A DNA stretch of 64,000 bases from Orobanche coerulescens (GCA_033398695.1 CM065815.1:143203001-143267000), one strand, 5' to 3'. Shown: positions 12,589 to 23,859, counted from the first letter of the stretch. Numbers and translations are program-made. Notes: generated by a model not told the origin, from the sequence alone.

Positions 12589-12604
12589 CTTTTAAGGGGG
12601 TGTA
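12589..12604 (+). other. Polypurine tract of element A
   Basis: TTTTAAGGGGG and the next four bases lie immediately upstream of the 3' LTR start at 12605. This is the usual site of plus-strand priming. Confidence 0.85.
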
Positions 12605-14861
12605 TGTAATACCCGGTTGTAATTCAGTCATTATCATTCAGTAATTTCATTCGGTGATTGTCACTCAGTGGATTTTCACTCATTAATAATCATTCATCAA
12701 TCATGTTCATTCATCCGTGTTCACCGTTCGTAATAACTTCGAGTTGTGTATCATTATTGTTCATTGTTTCAACTTTCCCCATATGAGTTCGACTTTATAA
12801 GATCACCATTAATTTTTGGACACTCCAAAAATTATGAATCTTTGCAATATTATAGAGTATCGAGTTAGCTTTCCAATGGTTCAAACGGTGAGTCAATCGG
12901 AGTCCGGACGAGAGAGTTATGGTCGAAATAGCTCAGGCACTCATTTTTCAGTTTTTGGCCGCGGCTGTGCAGGTGCCGCGGCACATGCCGGCTGGGCCGC
13001 GGCACACTGCCGGGTCAGTGCCGCGGCACATGCTGGAAGGGCCGCGGCACACTCGTATTGCATTGATCGGCCAAAACCGTCTGTACCGGGTGCCGCGGCA
13101 CAGGCCGACAAGGCCGCGACACACTGCCGACCACTGGGCGCAATTTTGGCCCTGTGCCGCGGCACACTTCGGCTGAGCCGCGGCACACAGGGCAGTCAAC
13201 CCCTATAATTGTGTTTTTGAGCGAGTTTCAGCTCATTTCTTCATTCCTTCACCTTCATACGCGAGAGAGAGTCTTGAGAAAGATATTTTTTCTTCACCTA
13301 TCACTTGAGTGTGGATTTTAATCGTTTTCATTCGGTTGTGGAGCTCGGATCATCGATCTATCGCGTGTTCTTCGAATCATAGTGCTTGAATCTTCAAAGG
13401 TAACTTTCATCAAACCTCTTGGATTTTCGATTTGTGTTGAGATATGATGTTTTGGATGTTAAGATCATGTTGTATGAAGTGATATACGCATGATTATGGA
13501 TATGTTCGATTATTCATTGGATTATTGAAGGATTATTCAAGAACACTTTGAATATTGTGTTGGATTTGGGGGTTTTCGATTAATTATTGTTGAAATCACG
13601 ATTTTGGATATTCATAATGGATTATTGATCGTATTGGAGATATTTTGTGGTTTGAAACACTTCTTTGGGGATTGATGTTGGTATTATTGAAGTTTGGTTA
13701 TAAACAATCGAAGTTGGCCACAAAGTGCTCGATATAATGCCCCAATGAACTTGGTTTTATCGTATCAACGTTTTGAGTTCGTTATATTCGTGTTTGATTC
13801 GTGTATTGAACGGTTGTTGGTAATTATTGTTATTCAAGGTTGTTCGAGCGACCGGTATCTCAATTAGGACGTTGTTCGTGGAAGGACATTGTTTTCGGTA
13901 TTGTGTAAGTTAATTCTTACTCGGTTAAAAGGATATTCATTCCTTTTGTTGTTGATCATTCATAATCATAACTCATTCATCATTGTATTAATCATATTGA
14001 GACTTGTAATTGTCGAACAATCACTTCATTAATGAGGAACGGCGGTTCCAATCATTTCATTGAAACTATCAATCACTTCATTATTACTTTCATCTCGGTG
14101 AGTCATTCTTGACTTTGTCAGATTATTATTTATTCATTGATATTCATTGCGGTCATTCTCGTTCATATGACCTTCTGGGTTCATATTGCGTGGTCGGGTG
14201 CGGATGTGTGGAATTTTTAGTCGGGCACGTGATGGCCATGTATTGGGAGTAATGCATTGGTCTATGCACACGGTAAAGAGTAACTCCGTGAGACTAATTA
14301 GGTACAAGGACGGGTGTGTCCGGTCATCCGTCTTGTACACTTGCACAGAACACTACGGGCGTACTATGATACTCCTCTTCAGCGTAATTCATAACTAAGG
14401 ATATTTCATAATTTAAAATATATCATGTTTGTGTATTTTCAACCCTTGATGATTGTTGTTCTGTGTAACTGACCCCGTTGGGGGATTTTGTTCTCAGGTC
14501 ACGGCAAGGCAAAGGCACGGGAAGAGCATGTTGACGGCGACGAGTCTCAGTGATACTAGTAGGGGGCCCCAGTCATTCCGTTTATTTCAGTCATGCTTAT
14601 TTCTCTACAGTTGTATTTCCGCTGCAAATTCCGTTTGAAATGTTTATTTGTTCAGGGTGGTGTATTTTATCTCCATATAAAATATACTAGTATTCGGCAT
14701 TGTCCTGGTGTGTTGTACTTAAACTCCTCATCGGAGTACTTGGTAATATAATGTGGTTCGGTACTACAATTATATTATTTAATTCATCATTTTCATTTGC
14801 CTGGTGGGTCCCAGTCGGGGATTCATGGCACTGTAATATCCGCCTAGTTTGGGGTGTTACA
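12605..14861 (+). repeat. 3' LTR of gypsy element A (2257 bp)
   Basis: It is near-identical by eye to 5097-7358, with scattered substitutions and a few short indels, mostly in the GC-rich array. It starts TGTAATACCC and ends GGTGTTACA, followed by the target duplication GAACT. The low divergence suggests a fairly recent insertion, although the coding region already carries several lesions. Confidence 0.95.
12973..13188 (+). repeat. Array of paired palindromes in 3' LTR of A
   Basis: GCCGCGGC-type cores start at 12975/12996, 13020/13041, 13092/13113 and 13156/13177. These are four pairs, each exactly 21 bp apart, matching the 5' LTR. Core 13113 is degenerate (GCCGCGAC). Flanking spacers differ slightly from the 5' copy. 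Confidence 0.9.
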
Positions 14862-14866
14862 GAACT

Positions 14867-15440
14867 AACATGAGGTATATGATGTTAGTTATCCCACATT
14901 GATTGTGGATGGATGTTTTGGCTTGTATTTAAAGTCTTTGCCTTTATGGGTTTAATAACAATTGGGTTGGTGTGTATGGGTGTCCTCGCGCACACACACA
15001 CACACACGCGCGCCGCCGCTGCCGCCGACCGACCGTCCGGGTCCGGTCGGGTCGGGCACGGGCTCGGGCTCGGGATCGGGCTCGGGCTCGGGCCCAGTCC
15101 AGGTCCAGGACTTGGATCTTGGCAATTGGTGCTTTGGGCTGGTGTTTGGGCTTATCTTTTTGGACCAAATCCGTAAGTCCACTAGCCTTTTGGTATGGAC
15201 AAGGCTCTTGAGTTGGCAAGACTCTTCATCCGACCAGCCCTTTGGGCGTCTGAAATCGCCAGCCATAATGGCAGGAGTAATGGCGCCGAGTCCCTTCACC
15301 TGATCAAGGAGTGCTATATATATCAGCATTCTGGTCATTGCAGAACACACGAAAATCAGTGCATTTTTATCATATCATATACAGTTCAGTCTTCGTTCCA
15401 GTCCAGTTCCCAGGTGCTCGGTCAGTTTGCGCTGCTGCTA
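14867..15440 (+). repeat. copia 3' LTR, second part, truncated
   Basis: Sequence resumes after the repeated GAACT and looks like the remaining U3 of the copia LTR, with a TATA box (CTATATATAT) near 15314-15323. The U5 end seen at the window start (ACCTTTGGGGACGAGCC) is not found here or beyond the foldback at 15441-16199. The LTR has therefore lost its end. There is no gene here; open frames over the CA and GGGCTC repeats are artefacts. Confidence 0.6.
14990..15100. repeat. CA microsatellite and GGGCTC-type simple repeat
   Basis: A (CA)n run near 14990-15007 is followed by a CG-rich part and then a GGGCTC/GGGATC hexamer run near 15058-15095. It lies within the copia LTR remnant and looks like slippage expansion. 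Confidence 0.85.
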
Positions 15441-16199
15441 CTTGTTTTGCCCTTTTGCATATAGCAATATTCTTTTTTGTCCCAAGTTTAGTAACAACTC
15501 TTTTGATACCCAAATTGTCGAATTTGACCTTTACTCGAATATATTCGAGTCATTTGTTATAATTTCGAGTAACATATTTTCGAGTCAACTTCAAAAAAAA
15601 TACAATATCGAGGAAGGTTGGAAATATGGGTTGCACGATTCCGAAAATTCAGGTTACACGAGTCCAATTCGTGTCACCCGAATACAATTCGGGACATGTA
15701 AATAAAAAAAAATAGTCTCCCGAATTCATTCGGGAGATGTAAAAAAAAAAAAAAAAAAAAAGGGCACCCGAAATCATTCGGGAGATGTATAAAAAATTTT
15801 TAAAAAAAAAAAAGGGTCTCCAGAATTCATTCGGGAGATGTAAAAAAAAAAAAAAAAAAAGAGGTCTCCCGAATTCATTCGGGAGATGCATACAAAATTA
15901 AAAAAAAAAAAAAAAAAAAAAGGGTCTCCCGAATTCATTCGGGAGATGTATAAAAAAATTCGGGTGACACGAATTGGACTCGTGTAACCCGAATTTTTGG
16001 AATCTGGGAACCCATATTTTCAACCTTTCTCAATATTGTTTTTTTTTAAGTTGACTCGAAATGATATTACTCGAAATTATAATATATGACTCGAATTTTA
16101 TTCGAGTAAAGGTCAATTTCGACAATTTGGGTATCAAAAGAGTTGTTACTAAACTTGGGGCATAAAAGAATATTACTATATGCCAAAGGGCAAAACAAG
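15441..16199. mobile_element. Foldback inverted-repeat element, Mutator-like
   Basis: Two arms of about 245 bp (15441-15685 and 15955-16199) are near-perfect inverted copies. They start CTTGTTTTGCCC and include GTTTAGTAACAACTCTTTTG on both sides. Flanking 9-mers CTGCTGCTA (15432-15440) and CTATTTCTA (16200-16208) match at 6 of 9 positions, so a decayed 9-bp target duplication is possible, which would fit Mutator-like elements. The centre holds tandem small hairpins. It has no coding capacity. Confidence 0.75.
15686..15954. repeat. Tandem array of hairpin units separated by A-runs
   Basis: About six units each contain a self-complementary stretch of the form CTCCCGAAT...ATTCGGGAG followed by ATGTA and a long A-run. 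Units differ slightly. They sit exactly in the loop region of the foldback, so small hairpins are stacked inside a large one. An open frame on the minus strand across it is low-complexity. Confidence 0.88.
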
Positions 16200-16208
16200 C
16201 TATTTCTA

Positions 16209-18562
16209 CATCTCAATTACATGGAGAATTTAAACATACACGGGGCAGACTGAATCGAAAGTGGGGTGGAGGCAGATTGATTCGCGTACGGGAGTGAGAT
16301 GTGGATCTCATCTATCTATTATTATATATAAAGCTTATCCCCCTTAATTTAATGTGCAAGGGGGTTGTGCACAAAAATTCTATTATATATAAAGCTTATC
16401 CCCCTTAATTTAATTTGCAAAGGGGGTTGTGCACAAAAATTAGTACTGTACAATTAATGCATTGCACACCAAAAATAATTTCGTTTTTTATAAACTCGCG
16501 GATTTACATCTACATATTAAACTCCAAGGAATATAAACAATCGTGTAATGATGGAGTGAACACAAAATGGTTCCTGAAACCATGCTCTCATAATTGATGA
16601 ATATGAAGTGTTGCTGAAGTATTAATGCTTGAAGCACTATATAAACCATCCAAAGACGAGAAAACAACATAGCAAAAAACCACACCAGTTTTGCAGTTTG
16701 CCATATGAGCCTCCTATTACGTTTTCTATTTATATGTAGATAAGAGGTTGTCACTATTTTTTAATCTTGGCCTACCTTTTCGAATATGGAATTAAAGACT
16801 TGTTGTGGTATTCTTTAAAGATGTTTGTGTGTGCTTCTGACATTAAAGGGTTTGATGTTTGTATGGAGTTAAAGACGTGTTGTGGTATTCTTTCGAATAT
16901 GGAGATCTGTGATTTGATGTTACTTTCTTTTCTTTGTTCGTTAAAAAACACAGAAACTAAATCGAATGATTTTGAGCAGAAACATTAAAGGGTTTGATGT
17001 TGTTTTTTATTATTTCGGGTAAGGAGTTACAACGACGATAGTTTGTGTGTGAAGCTGTGTTCGTGTTTGGTGGTTGATCTGCAAAACCAGAGAAAAAGAT
17101 GGATGGAAGGCGGATGTTTTTAGGATAGTGATAAAAAATTAGATGTATATCTTGGAATGATTGGATCCCATCTTACCCGAATTTTTTTACCCCATTGGTT
17201 TTGGGTTTTAATCTGTTGGACTGGATCCAACCGTAGCAAAACAATCTCAAAACACAAAATTAATGTCAACAATCAATCGGTTGGTGTTTGCTAAAAGAAA
17301 TGAAACAAAATGGATTGAAATAAAATGATTGTTTTAAAGTGTACAACTCATGAAAAGCTAATGAATGAATATATGCATGTAATAATGGGAAGCTTATGTG
17401 AATACTGAGTCGGACCTCCAGCAGTCGGTAAATTTGACACATACATACATTCATCAATGCATACATAAACACGTATCACGTATGTATGCAGACACATAGG
17501 TACGATATTGGTATACATTGAATAAAGAAGCTGAAAAATATTATAGATACAGCATGACTGCATGGGTATTTTGCTTTATAGGTGGCATTCTTCATTGGAA
17601 ATTTACCTCATATTAATGATTTACATAATCAATATGCACTTTTTCTCTCTATCTCATGATGATACTACTAATAGTCTCCTACAATATAATGGAGACTCTT
17701 CATGTCCATTCCTTTTGTATTATTCACTTTTACTTTTTGCTTGGGGATGGTAAGTTGGTAACCGTTGTGAATTAAAAACGAAATCATATCGTAGTTTCAA
17801 GATTGCATAAAATTATAGAATGTTAAAACAAAAGCTGTTAGTATTTAAAGATTATATGTGAAGAGACTCTTTTAAATGTAACGTCTTAGAAAAAGTCTTT
17901 TTACATGTACTCTTTTAATGTGAATAAACTATTTTAAGTACTGGAAACCTAATTAGTACCGACCATTACACTATGAATATTTAGGGTGCAACGCACGGGT
18001 TGATAAAACATTACACTATAACATTTAAAATAAATAAAATACATTACATATAACTAATTACATAGACTAAAAGAATTCTACACGGAAAAAGCGTTACGGA
18101 TGAGTCCTTATTCATATTAGAAGACTACATGTGAAAAGACTATTTTAATTGTAACTTTTAATGTAAATAAACTAATTTAAATACAAAAGTTATGATAACA
18201 TCACAATTAAATCCTCTAAAATAAATACAATACAAATTTTCTAATAGGCATCTAAATACCGTCATATGCTCATTCAAGTGTCTGCAACCAATGCTCATTC
18301 AAGCGTCTGCAACCAAAGACGGTGCATCGCACGGGTTGGATCAAGCCTCGTACTTTTGTAATTTAGATGATACTCTCAAACTCAGTTTATATTTTAACAA
18401 AAATATAATATTTTTATGATTGTGTCACGTATTTTAATATCTTATTAAAATACCATCTATAAATTATTACATGTCACTTTTAAATATGAATAATAACATT
18501 TAAATACATTACATATAAGTTGTATCGTGTAGTGAGGTCGCGGAAAGACGGGGTGGGGAGAC
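16209..18562. other. AT-rich non-coding stretch, possibly a decayed Helitron
   Basis: No gene is supportable in these 2.35 kb. The left part has TCTATCTATTATTATATATAAAGC-like sequence near 16309-16335, in the style of plant Helitron 5' ends. The right part has GTGCAACGCACGGG near 17988 and GTGCATCGCACGGG near 18322, followed by ATCAAGCCTCGTA, resembling a degraded Helitron 3' hairpin without an intact CTAG. This reading is tentative. Confidence 0.3.
16319..16441. repeat. Tandem duplication of a ~61-bp unit
   Basis: Two near-identical units, about 16319-16379 and 16381-16441, each contain TATATATAAAGCTTATCCCCC, an AT stretch and GGGGGTTGTGCACAAAA. Within each unit the CCCCC and GGGGG tracts could pair. 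Confidence 0.85.
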
Positions 18563-19100
18563 TTAGGCCCTATTTACTTCACCAGTTTTTTAGAAAAAAA
18601 TTCTAAGAAAACATAAAAAAAATAAAAATACGTTCAAATTAGATATTTTTAAAAAGAAAACTGGAAAACACGGTTTTCCAAATTATAACTGGACTTTAGA
18701 AAATTATATAAAACAGTCCTAACTTATTTATAGATTTAGAAAATTAGAAAACACGCTAGATTTGTGCTACAAACAAGCTAGATACTCTTCGAACAATCGA
18801 ACCTCAACAAATACATACATTTTAATATTTTTTTAAATCTATGAGCCATACTTGTAGTTATGAATATGTTACATAATTAGTATTTTTAAATGATAAAAAA
18901 ATCTAACAAACAAAATAAAACATCAAATAGTATGAATATTATTTATTATTAATTATCATTTTACTGTGTTCATGTGATTATTTAAATTAAATAAAAAATA
19001 AAAATCTTGTTCCTATATTTCATAATCTAAACTTTATGAACTAGTGATCACTTAAAAATAATAAGAGGAATAAATAGTGTATAAACATGATTATAAAATA

Positions 19101-19679
19101 TTAAAATGTAATGTATAATAATTAGTTATATGTTAATGTAAAAAGTATGTATATAATTTTTTGAGAGGATACTACATAACTATTTTTTGAGAGTCAAGAA
19201 CAACAAAGAGAAAACGATAATCAGTGGCGAACAACTATATCTACTGAACTGTGGAGGGATATATGAATATATTGATTAGTCAGATTCATTTTTAGATGAA
19301 AAAGACCATCTTTTGAGTATATAGTTCCTCCGTTACTTTATTATTGCAACGTGTTGACTATTACACTGTTCACATACTCTCTTTTGACCATCTTTTGTGG
19401 TTTATACATATGAAAAAAGAAAGTCATGTGAGATCTTGTTAGATTCATCTCGAAATATACTTTCAAAATATCAACGTCTTATAATTTTTAAAAATAAAGA
19501 ATTGAAGATATTAATAATCAAAGTTGTGCATTGGCAAGCGTGAAAGTCCAGATATTATAGTTATAAAAGAACGGAGGTAGTATATATATATGGTATTGAG
19601 TAGATTTATAGAGGTATATTAAAATGTAATGTATAATAATTAGTTCTATGTTAATGCAAAAAGTATGTATATAATTTAT
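19101..19679. repeat. Direct ~60-bp repeat flanking the Stowaway copy
   Basis: About 19101-19162 and 19619-19679 are near-identical. Both contain TTAAAATGTAATGTATAATA followed by ATTAGTT and, later, AAAAAGTATGTATATAATTT. They lie in direct orientation on each side of the MITE within the Harbinger-like element. Confidence 0.85.
19324..19580. mobile_element. Stowaway-like MITE (257 bp), copy 1
   Basis: The ends GTTCCTCCGTTACTTTAT and TTATAAAAGAACGGAGGTAG are inverted repeats flanked by TA dinucleotides (19322-19323 and 19581-19582). This is the Tc1/mariner-type TA duplication with a CTCCGT-type Stowaway terminus. A near-identical copy of the same length lies at 47657-47913. Confidence 0.9.
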
Positions 19680-19903
19680 GAAACTAAAAAGGTAGAAAAT
19701 TGATAAATTCTGTTTGCATATTTGGAACATGTTTTTCTAGTTTTCAATAATTTTTTTAAAAATTGAAAACTCAGAAAATTTTAAAAAAAATTTGAAAAAA
19801 AAGTGGAAATTTTGCACGTAAACAGCCCCTTAAATTCGTCCCAGTTCCATTCACATAGTCAAGGCGGGATTACCCATCAAATTCAGAAAGAAGTCAAGTT
19901 TTC

Positions 19904-20084
19904 GGTACCGTCCATGGTACACCCTCATGTAGTGCATCCCCTGTCGGATGCACGTACACGTCGCGTGCATGGACGATGCAGATTGATGCACTAGATGGAG
20001 CATCGATCTGCACCGTCCATACACGCCACGTGTAGTGCATCCAGCAGGGGATGGACTAGATGGGGGTGTACCATGGACCCGGCC
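19904..20084. mobile_element. Mutator-like MITE with 9-bp target duplication
   Basis: A 181-bp near-perfect foldback has arms containing GTCCATGGTACACCC at both ends. It is flanked by the perfect 9-bp duplication CAAGTTTTC at 19895-19903 and 20085-20093. A 9-bp duplication plus long inverted repeats is the Mutator signature. It is non-coding. Confidence 0.88.
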
Positions 20085-20160
20085 CAAGTTTTCCCATCGA
20101 ATTTGGAGTATTTTGCTACTTTTAGTTACTCTCTCAGTTCCTTAGTCCCACTTAAATAGT

Positions 20161-22005
20161 CAAAACCAAACCAAACCAAACATACCCAGTATATCACGCT
20201 CAGAGCAGGGTCTGGGGAGGGTAAGATGTACGCAGACCATGCCCCTACTTATTACGTTAGGGAGGCTGTTTCCGTGAAGACCCCCAGCTTAGTGCACAGC
20301 AGAATCTTGTGTGATAAATACAAAGAAAAACATGATTCGGAAAAATCTCGAGACCATACCTGAGCCATGGCCTAATCCACATGGGACTTACCTAAGCGAA
20401 ATTTGGCTACTTCACTCCCGATGAACGCTGCTCTAACAAAAGAGAGGTTGACTCTGCGCACAGCTCCCTGTCAAAAATACACCACACGCAAAGACAATAG
20501 GGTAAAATATACAATAAAAGTAAAAAATTACAATGCTCTAGGTCAAAGCTAACCGAGACAACCCAACCCTGAGGCTCTCAACTACAGCACCGTTCCCTAC
20601 AAAAGAATCCACAACTCTGATCTGGCGCCTCCAAGCGCACCTATCAACCGTCATGGTCTCGGAAAGATTTAAGGCCTTGAAATCTAATCTCAGCTGCTCC
20701 TCCCACGTCCTACTCGGTCTGCCTATCCTCCTCTCCCCGACAACCAATAAACTCTCGACCCTCCTCACCGGAGCAGACGCCTGCCTCCTGCGGACGTGGC
20801 CAAACCATCTCAATCTCTCTTCCCTAACTTTCGCTGAGATGGGCGCCACTTCCAGCGCGTTCCTGAAAACCCCGTTCGCTATTCTATCTAACATTGTGCA
20901 ACCACACGACCAACGTAACATTCTCATTTTAGCCACTTCCAATTTGCTCTCAATAGACTTCTTCATCGCCCAACATTCGGAGCCATACAACATTGCAGGT
21001 CGGATTGCCGCTCTATAGAATTTACCCTTCAACTTTAAAGGGACTTTCTTGTCGCACAGGACCCCTGTCGCTGCTCTCCACCTTAGCCACCCCGCCTTGA
21101 TGCGATGCGTGACATCATCTTCACACTCACCTTCCTTCTGAATGATCGAACCCAAATACTTGAACTTTTCCGTACGGGGTACGATGTGATCCGTAATCAT
21201 TACCTCTACATCTTCCTCGTTGGCCTCACCACTAAAGTTACACCAGAGATACTCGGTCTTAGACCGGCTCACACGCAATCCCTGGGATTCTAACTTAGCC
21301 CTCCAAAGCTCCAACTTCGAGTTCACCTCCCTTCTCGACTCCGCCACTAATACAATATCGTCAGCAAAAAATATGCACCACGGGATGCCATCTTAAATCC
21401 CTCGCGAAATGACGTCAAGGATTAGAGCGAAGAGAAGAGGGCTTAGCGCCGACCCCTGGTGTAGCCCTATCTCAACCGGAAAATACTGGGTGTGACCAAC
21501 TGGGGTCTTAACGCACGTCCTAGCTTGGGAGTACATGTCTTGGATCGCCCTAACGAACGGCAACGACACCCTCCTCTCTACTAGGCTCCTCCAAATAACA
21601 TCGCGCGGAATGATATCATAAGCCTTCTCTAGATCTATGAACACCATATGGAGGTCCTTACGCCGCTCTCTAAACTTCTCCATAAGGCGTCTGACGAGAT
21701 GAATGGCCTCAGTCGTGGACCTCCCCGGCATGAAGCCAAATTGGTTCTCTGAGATCTCAACTTCTCTTCTAACTCTGCATTCCACCCCTCTTTCCCAAAG
21801 TTTCATATTATGACTGAGGAGTTTAATACCCCTATAGTTACTACAACTCTGAGCATCGCATTTGTTCTTGAAAAATGGCACGACAATACTATGCCTCCAC
21901 TCTGTCGGCATCTTAGAACCTCTGAGGAGGATGTTGAACAGCTCTGCTAACCACTGAACTCCGACTTCCCCCAAACAAAGCCACACCTCAATAGGGATCT
22001 GATCC
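20161..22005 (-). mobile_element. RTE-type LINE, 5'-truncated
   Basis: On the minus strand the coding region of an RTE reverse transcriptase (22004 to 20538) is followed by a 3' untranslated tail. The tail contains the block typical of plant RTE elements (GGTCTGCGTACATCTTACCC, CCTCCCCAGACC) and ends in a GGTTT-type simple repeat at 20161-20180. The copy begins inside RT, so the endonuclease part is missing. This is a common result of incomplete reverse transcription. Confidence 0.88.
20538..22004 (-). pseudogene. RTE reverse transcriptase, C-terminal two-thirds, broken
   Basis: Read on the minus strand, motifs appear in RT order: [65 protein letters not shown], then the catalytic FADD at 21357-21368. 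The thumb region (KTEYLWCNF, FKYLGSIIQ) and the typical end RWFGHVRRR follow. One in-frame TAA near 21393-21395, just before FADD, interrupts an otherwise continuous frame; a CAA-to-TAA change would explain it. The protein ends at a stop near 20538. The N-terminal endonuclease and early RT are absent because of 5' truncation. Confidence 0.9.
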
Positions 22006-23197
22006 GTATATATTAAGTTTTGGATAATATCTATTAAATTAATATTGCGCCTATTTAAATAAGAATAGTAGTTTATTAGATTAAAAAACTAAAAATAACT
22101 GGAATATATCTTTAATATATAATTATACCGGCTTTGGTGTCACATCAATTTTGGTATAACAGCATATTAATAATAAAATATATTAAATATTAAATTATAA
22201 CAGTTCATATTAATTATTAATAATACATTACTATTTTCTCTAAAAATTTAACAATAAATTTCTAATTGATTACATTCCCCATCCATTGAATTAATGCATT
22301 GAATTTTATAACTATTTATATCAAATAAAATATAAAATAAACAAATTTATTAAAATATACTTAATTACTTTATTTAATATATAATTCTAGTAGATATATA
22401 GTTATAGTGGTTCCGGTGTAACCACATCTTAATATACCACCATATTAATATTAAAATATTTTAAATATTAAATTATGATTGTTAATATCTTTTCTTTAAT
22501 TTAGAATTAGAGCGAGTTTCATGTCATACCAACCTTGGTGTAACAATACCATTTGATAATTTCATATAATTTAAGATAATAATCTAAGAGAGAAATGGGA
22601 CTAGAGGTGACCAATGTGCCGGCCCGATTCAGCTCTGATTTTTTTGGCCCGCAGGCCGCGCGGGCAGCTCGGTCTAGGATCGAGCCCAGCCCCCTGTACA
22701 CCCGGGCGGTTTTAGTCCCGAACTCTCCAGTCCAGGCCCAACTCAGCCCGGCCCGCCCCTAACCCAGACCGGCCAGGTCCCTAGCCCACCCGCAGCTCGG
22801 CCCCCAGCCCACCCGCATCCCATCTCAAGCTCACCCCAAACTCATCCTACCCCACCATTTAAATTTTTACAAATTAAGTCAAAGTCTAATTTTTTTTTCT
22901 TTTTTATCTCCATTTAATTTAATGTAACATATTTTAAAAATTCAAAATGAAAGTTCTTAAATAAAAATTTTAATTTAATATTAACAAATATTTTTTAATT
23001 CAAAACAATTTTTTAAATTATTCTTAATTAAGATTAACTAATTTATTTTAAAAATTCAAAATATTTTTTTTCAAACTAATTTGTAATTTAATATTAACAT
23101 ATTGTTAAATAGGACCATAATTTACGACTGCCCAAAAATGCAAATAGAACAACTGAAGAGCAAATTGAATTGAAAAGAAAAAAAATGAAAAAAAAAC
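22006..23197. other. AT-rich non-coding stretch with a C-rich island
   Basis: No gene is seen. Two diverged direct repeats of about 85 bp occur near 22120-22205 and 22393-22480; both contain a CGG/CCGGTGT-type piece and a TTAAATATTAAATTAT run. From about 22608 to 22860 the sequence turns C-rich with repeated GGCCCG and CCCAGC words. This style is seen at the ends of some plant hAT-type elements, but I found no matching second end. Confidence 0.4.
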
Positions 23198-23206
23198 AAA
23201 AAAAAA
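23198..23206 (-). terminator. RNA polymerase III terminator of tRNA-Ser
   Basis: A run of nine A on the plus strand (nine T on the gene strand) lies about 13 bases past the tRNA 3' end. This is a standard Pol III stop. More T-runs follow. Confidence 0.75.
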
Positions 23207-23219
23207 CTAAAACATTTAT

Positions 23220-23301
23220 CGTCGACAGCAGGATTCGAACCTGCGCAGGCAAAGCCCAACAGATTTCGAGTCTGTCTCCTTAACCACTCGGACATATCGA
23301 C
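23220..23301 (-). tRNA. tRNA-Ser, anticodon CGA
   Basis: Read on the minus strand, an 82-base class II tRNA folds with acceptor arms GTCGATA and TGTCGAC (one G-U pair) and discriminator base G. The D-arm holds GAGTGGTTAAGG, the anticodon stem-loop GACAGACTCGAAATCTGT, and the T-arm GCAGGTTCGAATCCTGC. There is a long variable arm between the last two. The loop CTCGAAA places CGA as anticodon, reading UCG serine codons. The internal A and B boxes look intact, there is no intron, and a T-run follows. It appears functional and is the only host gene I can support. Confidence 0.96.
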
Positions 23302-23859
23302 GCTTGTGAGAAGTAAACATTATTTTTTGTTTTGTAATCTATGGAAGGCTAATCTAGCCGACATAGTGAGAGAAACAAGAACGTGACAGTTTTTTTTGTT
23401 CCTAGGGACATGGTAAGGCATATGGTGATGCGGGGAAATCCTCCGCAGGTTCAAATCCCGTGTGGGAAACAAATTTTTATTGAAATATTGTGAATGTTTG
23501 TCTTGGTTTTAAATCATGTTGGCTCTCTCCATATGTGTCTGTCACTCGTGCACATACCTCGATTTACAATTCGCTGATCAAAAGGACCTCCATACATGTG
23601 GGGAAAATTTCTGGTCTCCCTCTTACCCAAAAAAAAAGCATCGTGACATAATACTCCACTTGGCAATGGAATAAAAATTATCTCTTAATAAAATTAAAGC
23701 TCTTTAAATTAATAGATTGATGTGGTCTTAATCTCATTAATAGATAGAGATTTTAAAGTTGGTTTAAAATATATTTTTTTTACAATTTTGATCCGTCCAT
23801 AAAAAATTTACCTCTTTCTATTTTTATAAGTATACTCCACACATTTCACTTTAAAACTA
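23302..23859. other. Intergenic stretch with a tRNA-like relic
   Basis: No protein gene is seen. Around 23398-23470 the sequence has a T-arm-like GCAGGTTCAAATCCCGTGT and a stem TGCGG...CCGCA before it, resembling the 3' half of a tRNA or the B box of a SINE. The acceptor stem pairs poorly and the D-arm is not convincing. I read it as a tRNA-derived relic at most. Confidence 0.3.

Larger units (their letters stand above)
5097..14861 (+). mobile_element. Ty3/gypsy chromovirus-type LTR retrotransposon (element A), complete but defective
   Basis: The element is 9765 bp, bounded by near-identical LTRs (5097-7358 and 12605-14861) and by a perfect 5-bp target duplication, GAACT, at 5092-5096 and 14862-14866. 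It has a tRNA-iMet-type primer site, a gag-pol region in gypsy order (RT before integrase) and a polypurine tract. The chromodomain-like integrase tail and LTRs over 2 kb fit the Tekay/Del group of chromoviruses; that lineage call is an inference. It inserted into the 3' LTR of the copia element. Two stops and two frameshifts disable the polyprotein. Confidence 0.97.
18566..19829. mobile_element. PIF/Harbinger (Tourist-like) non-autonomous element
   Basis: The left end GGCCCTATTTAC and right end GTAAACAGCCCC are near-inverted repeats. They are flanked by TTA at 18563-18565 and 19830-19832, the typical Harbinger/Tourist target duplication. Weaker inverted similarity continues inward. The 1.26-kb interior is AT-rich without coding capacity and hosts a Stowaway copy. 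Confidence 0.7.

Noticed and set aside
14913..15350. Open frames with Arg/Gly/Ser repeats in all frames
   Set aside because: They translate the CA and GGGCTC simple repeats of the copia LTR remnant.
15649..15891. Minus-strand Phe-rich open frame
   Set aside because: It translates A-runs and hairpin units of the foldback element.
16415..17753. Short AT-rich open frames between the foldback and the Harbinger-like element
   Set aside because: They are 60-90 codons, low in complexity and without motif, consistent with chance frames.
22608..22860. hAT transposon terminus suggested by the C-rich GGCCCG words
   Set aside because: No matching inverted end or 8-bp duplication was found, so it is kept only as a description of the stretch.
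23398..23470. A second tRNA gene
   Set aside because: Only a T-arm-like and one stem-like part are convincing. The acceptor stem does not pair and no clear anticodon loop can be set.
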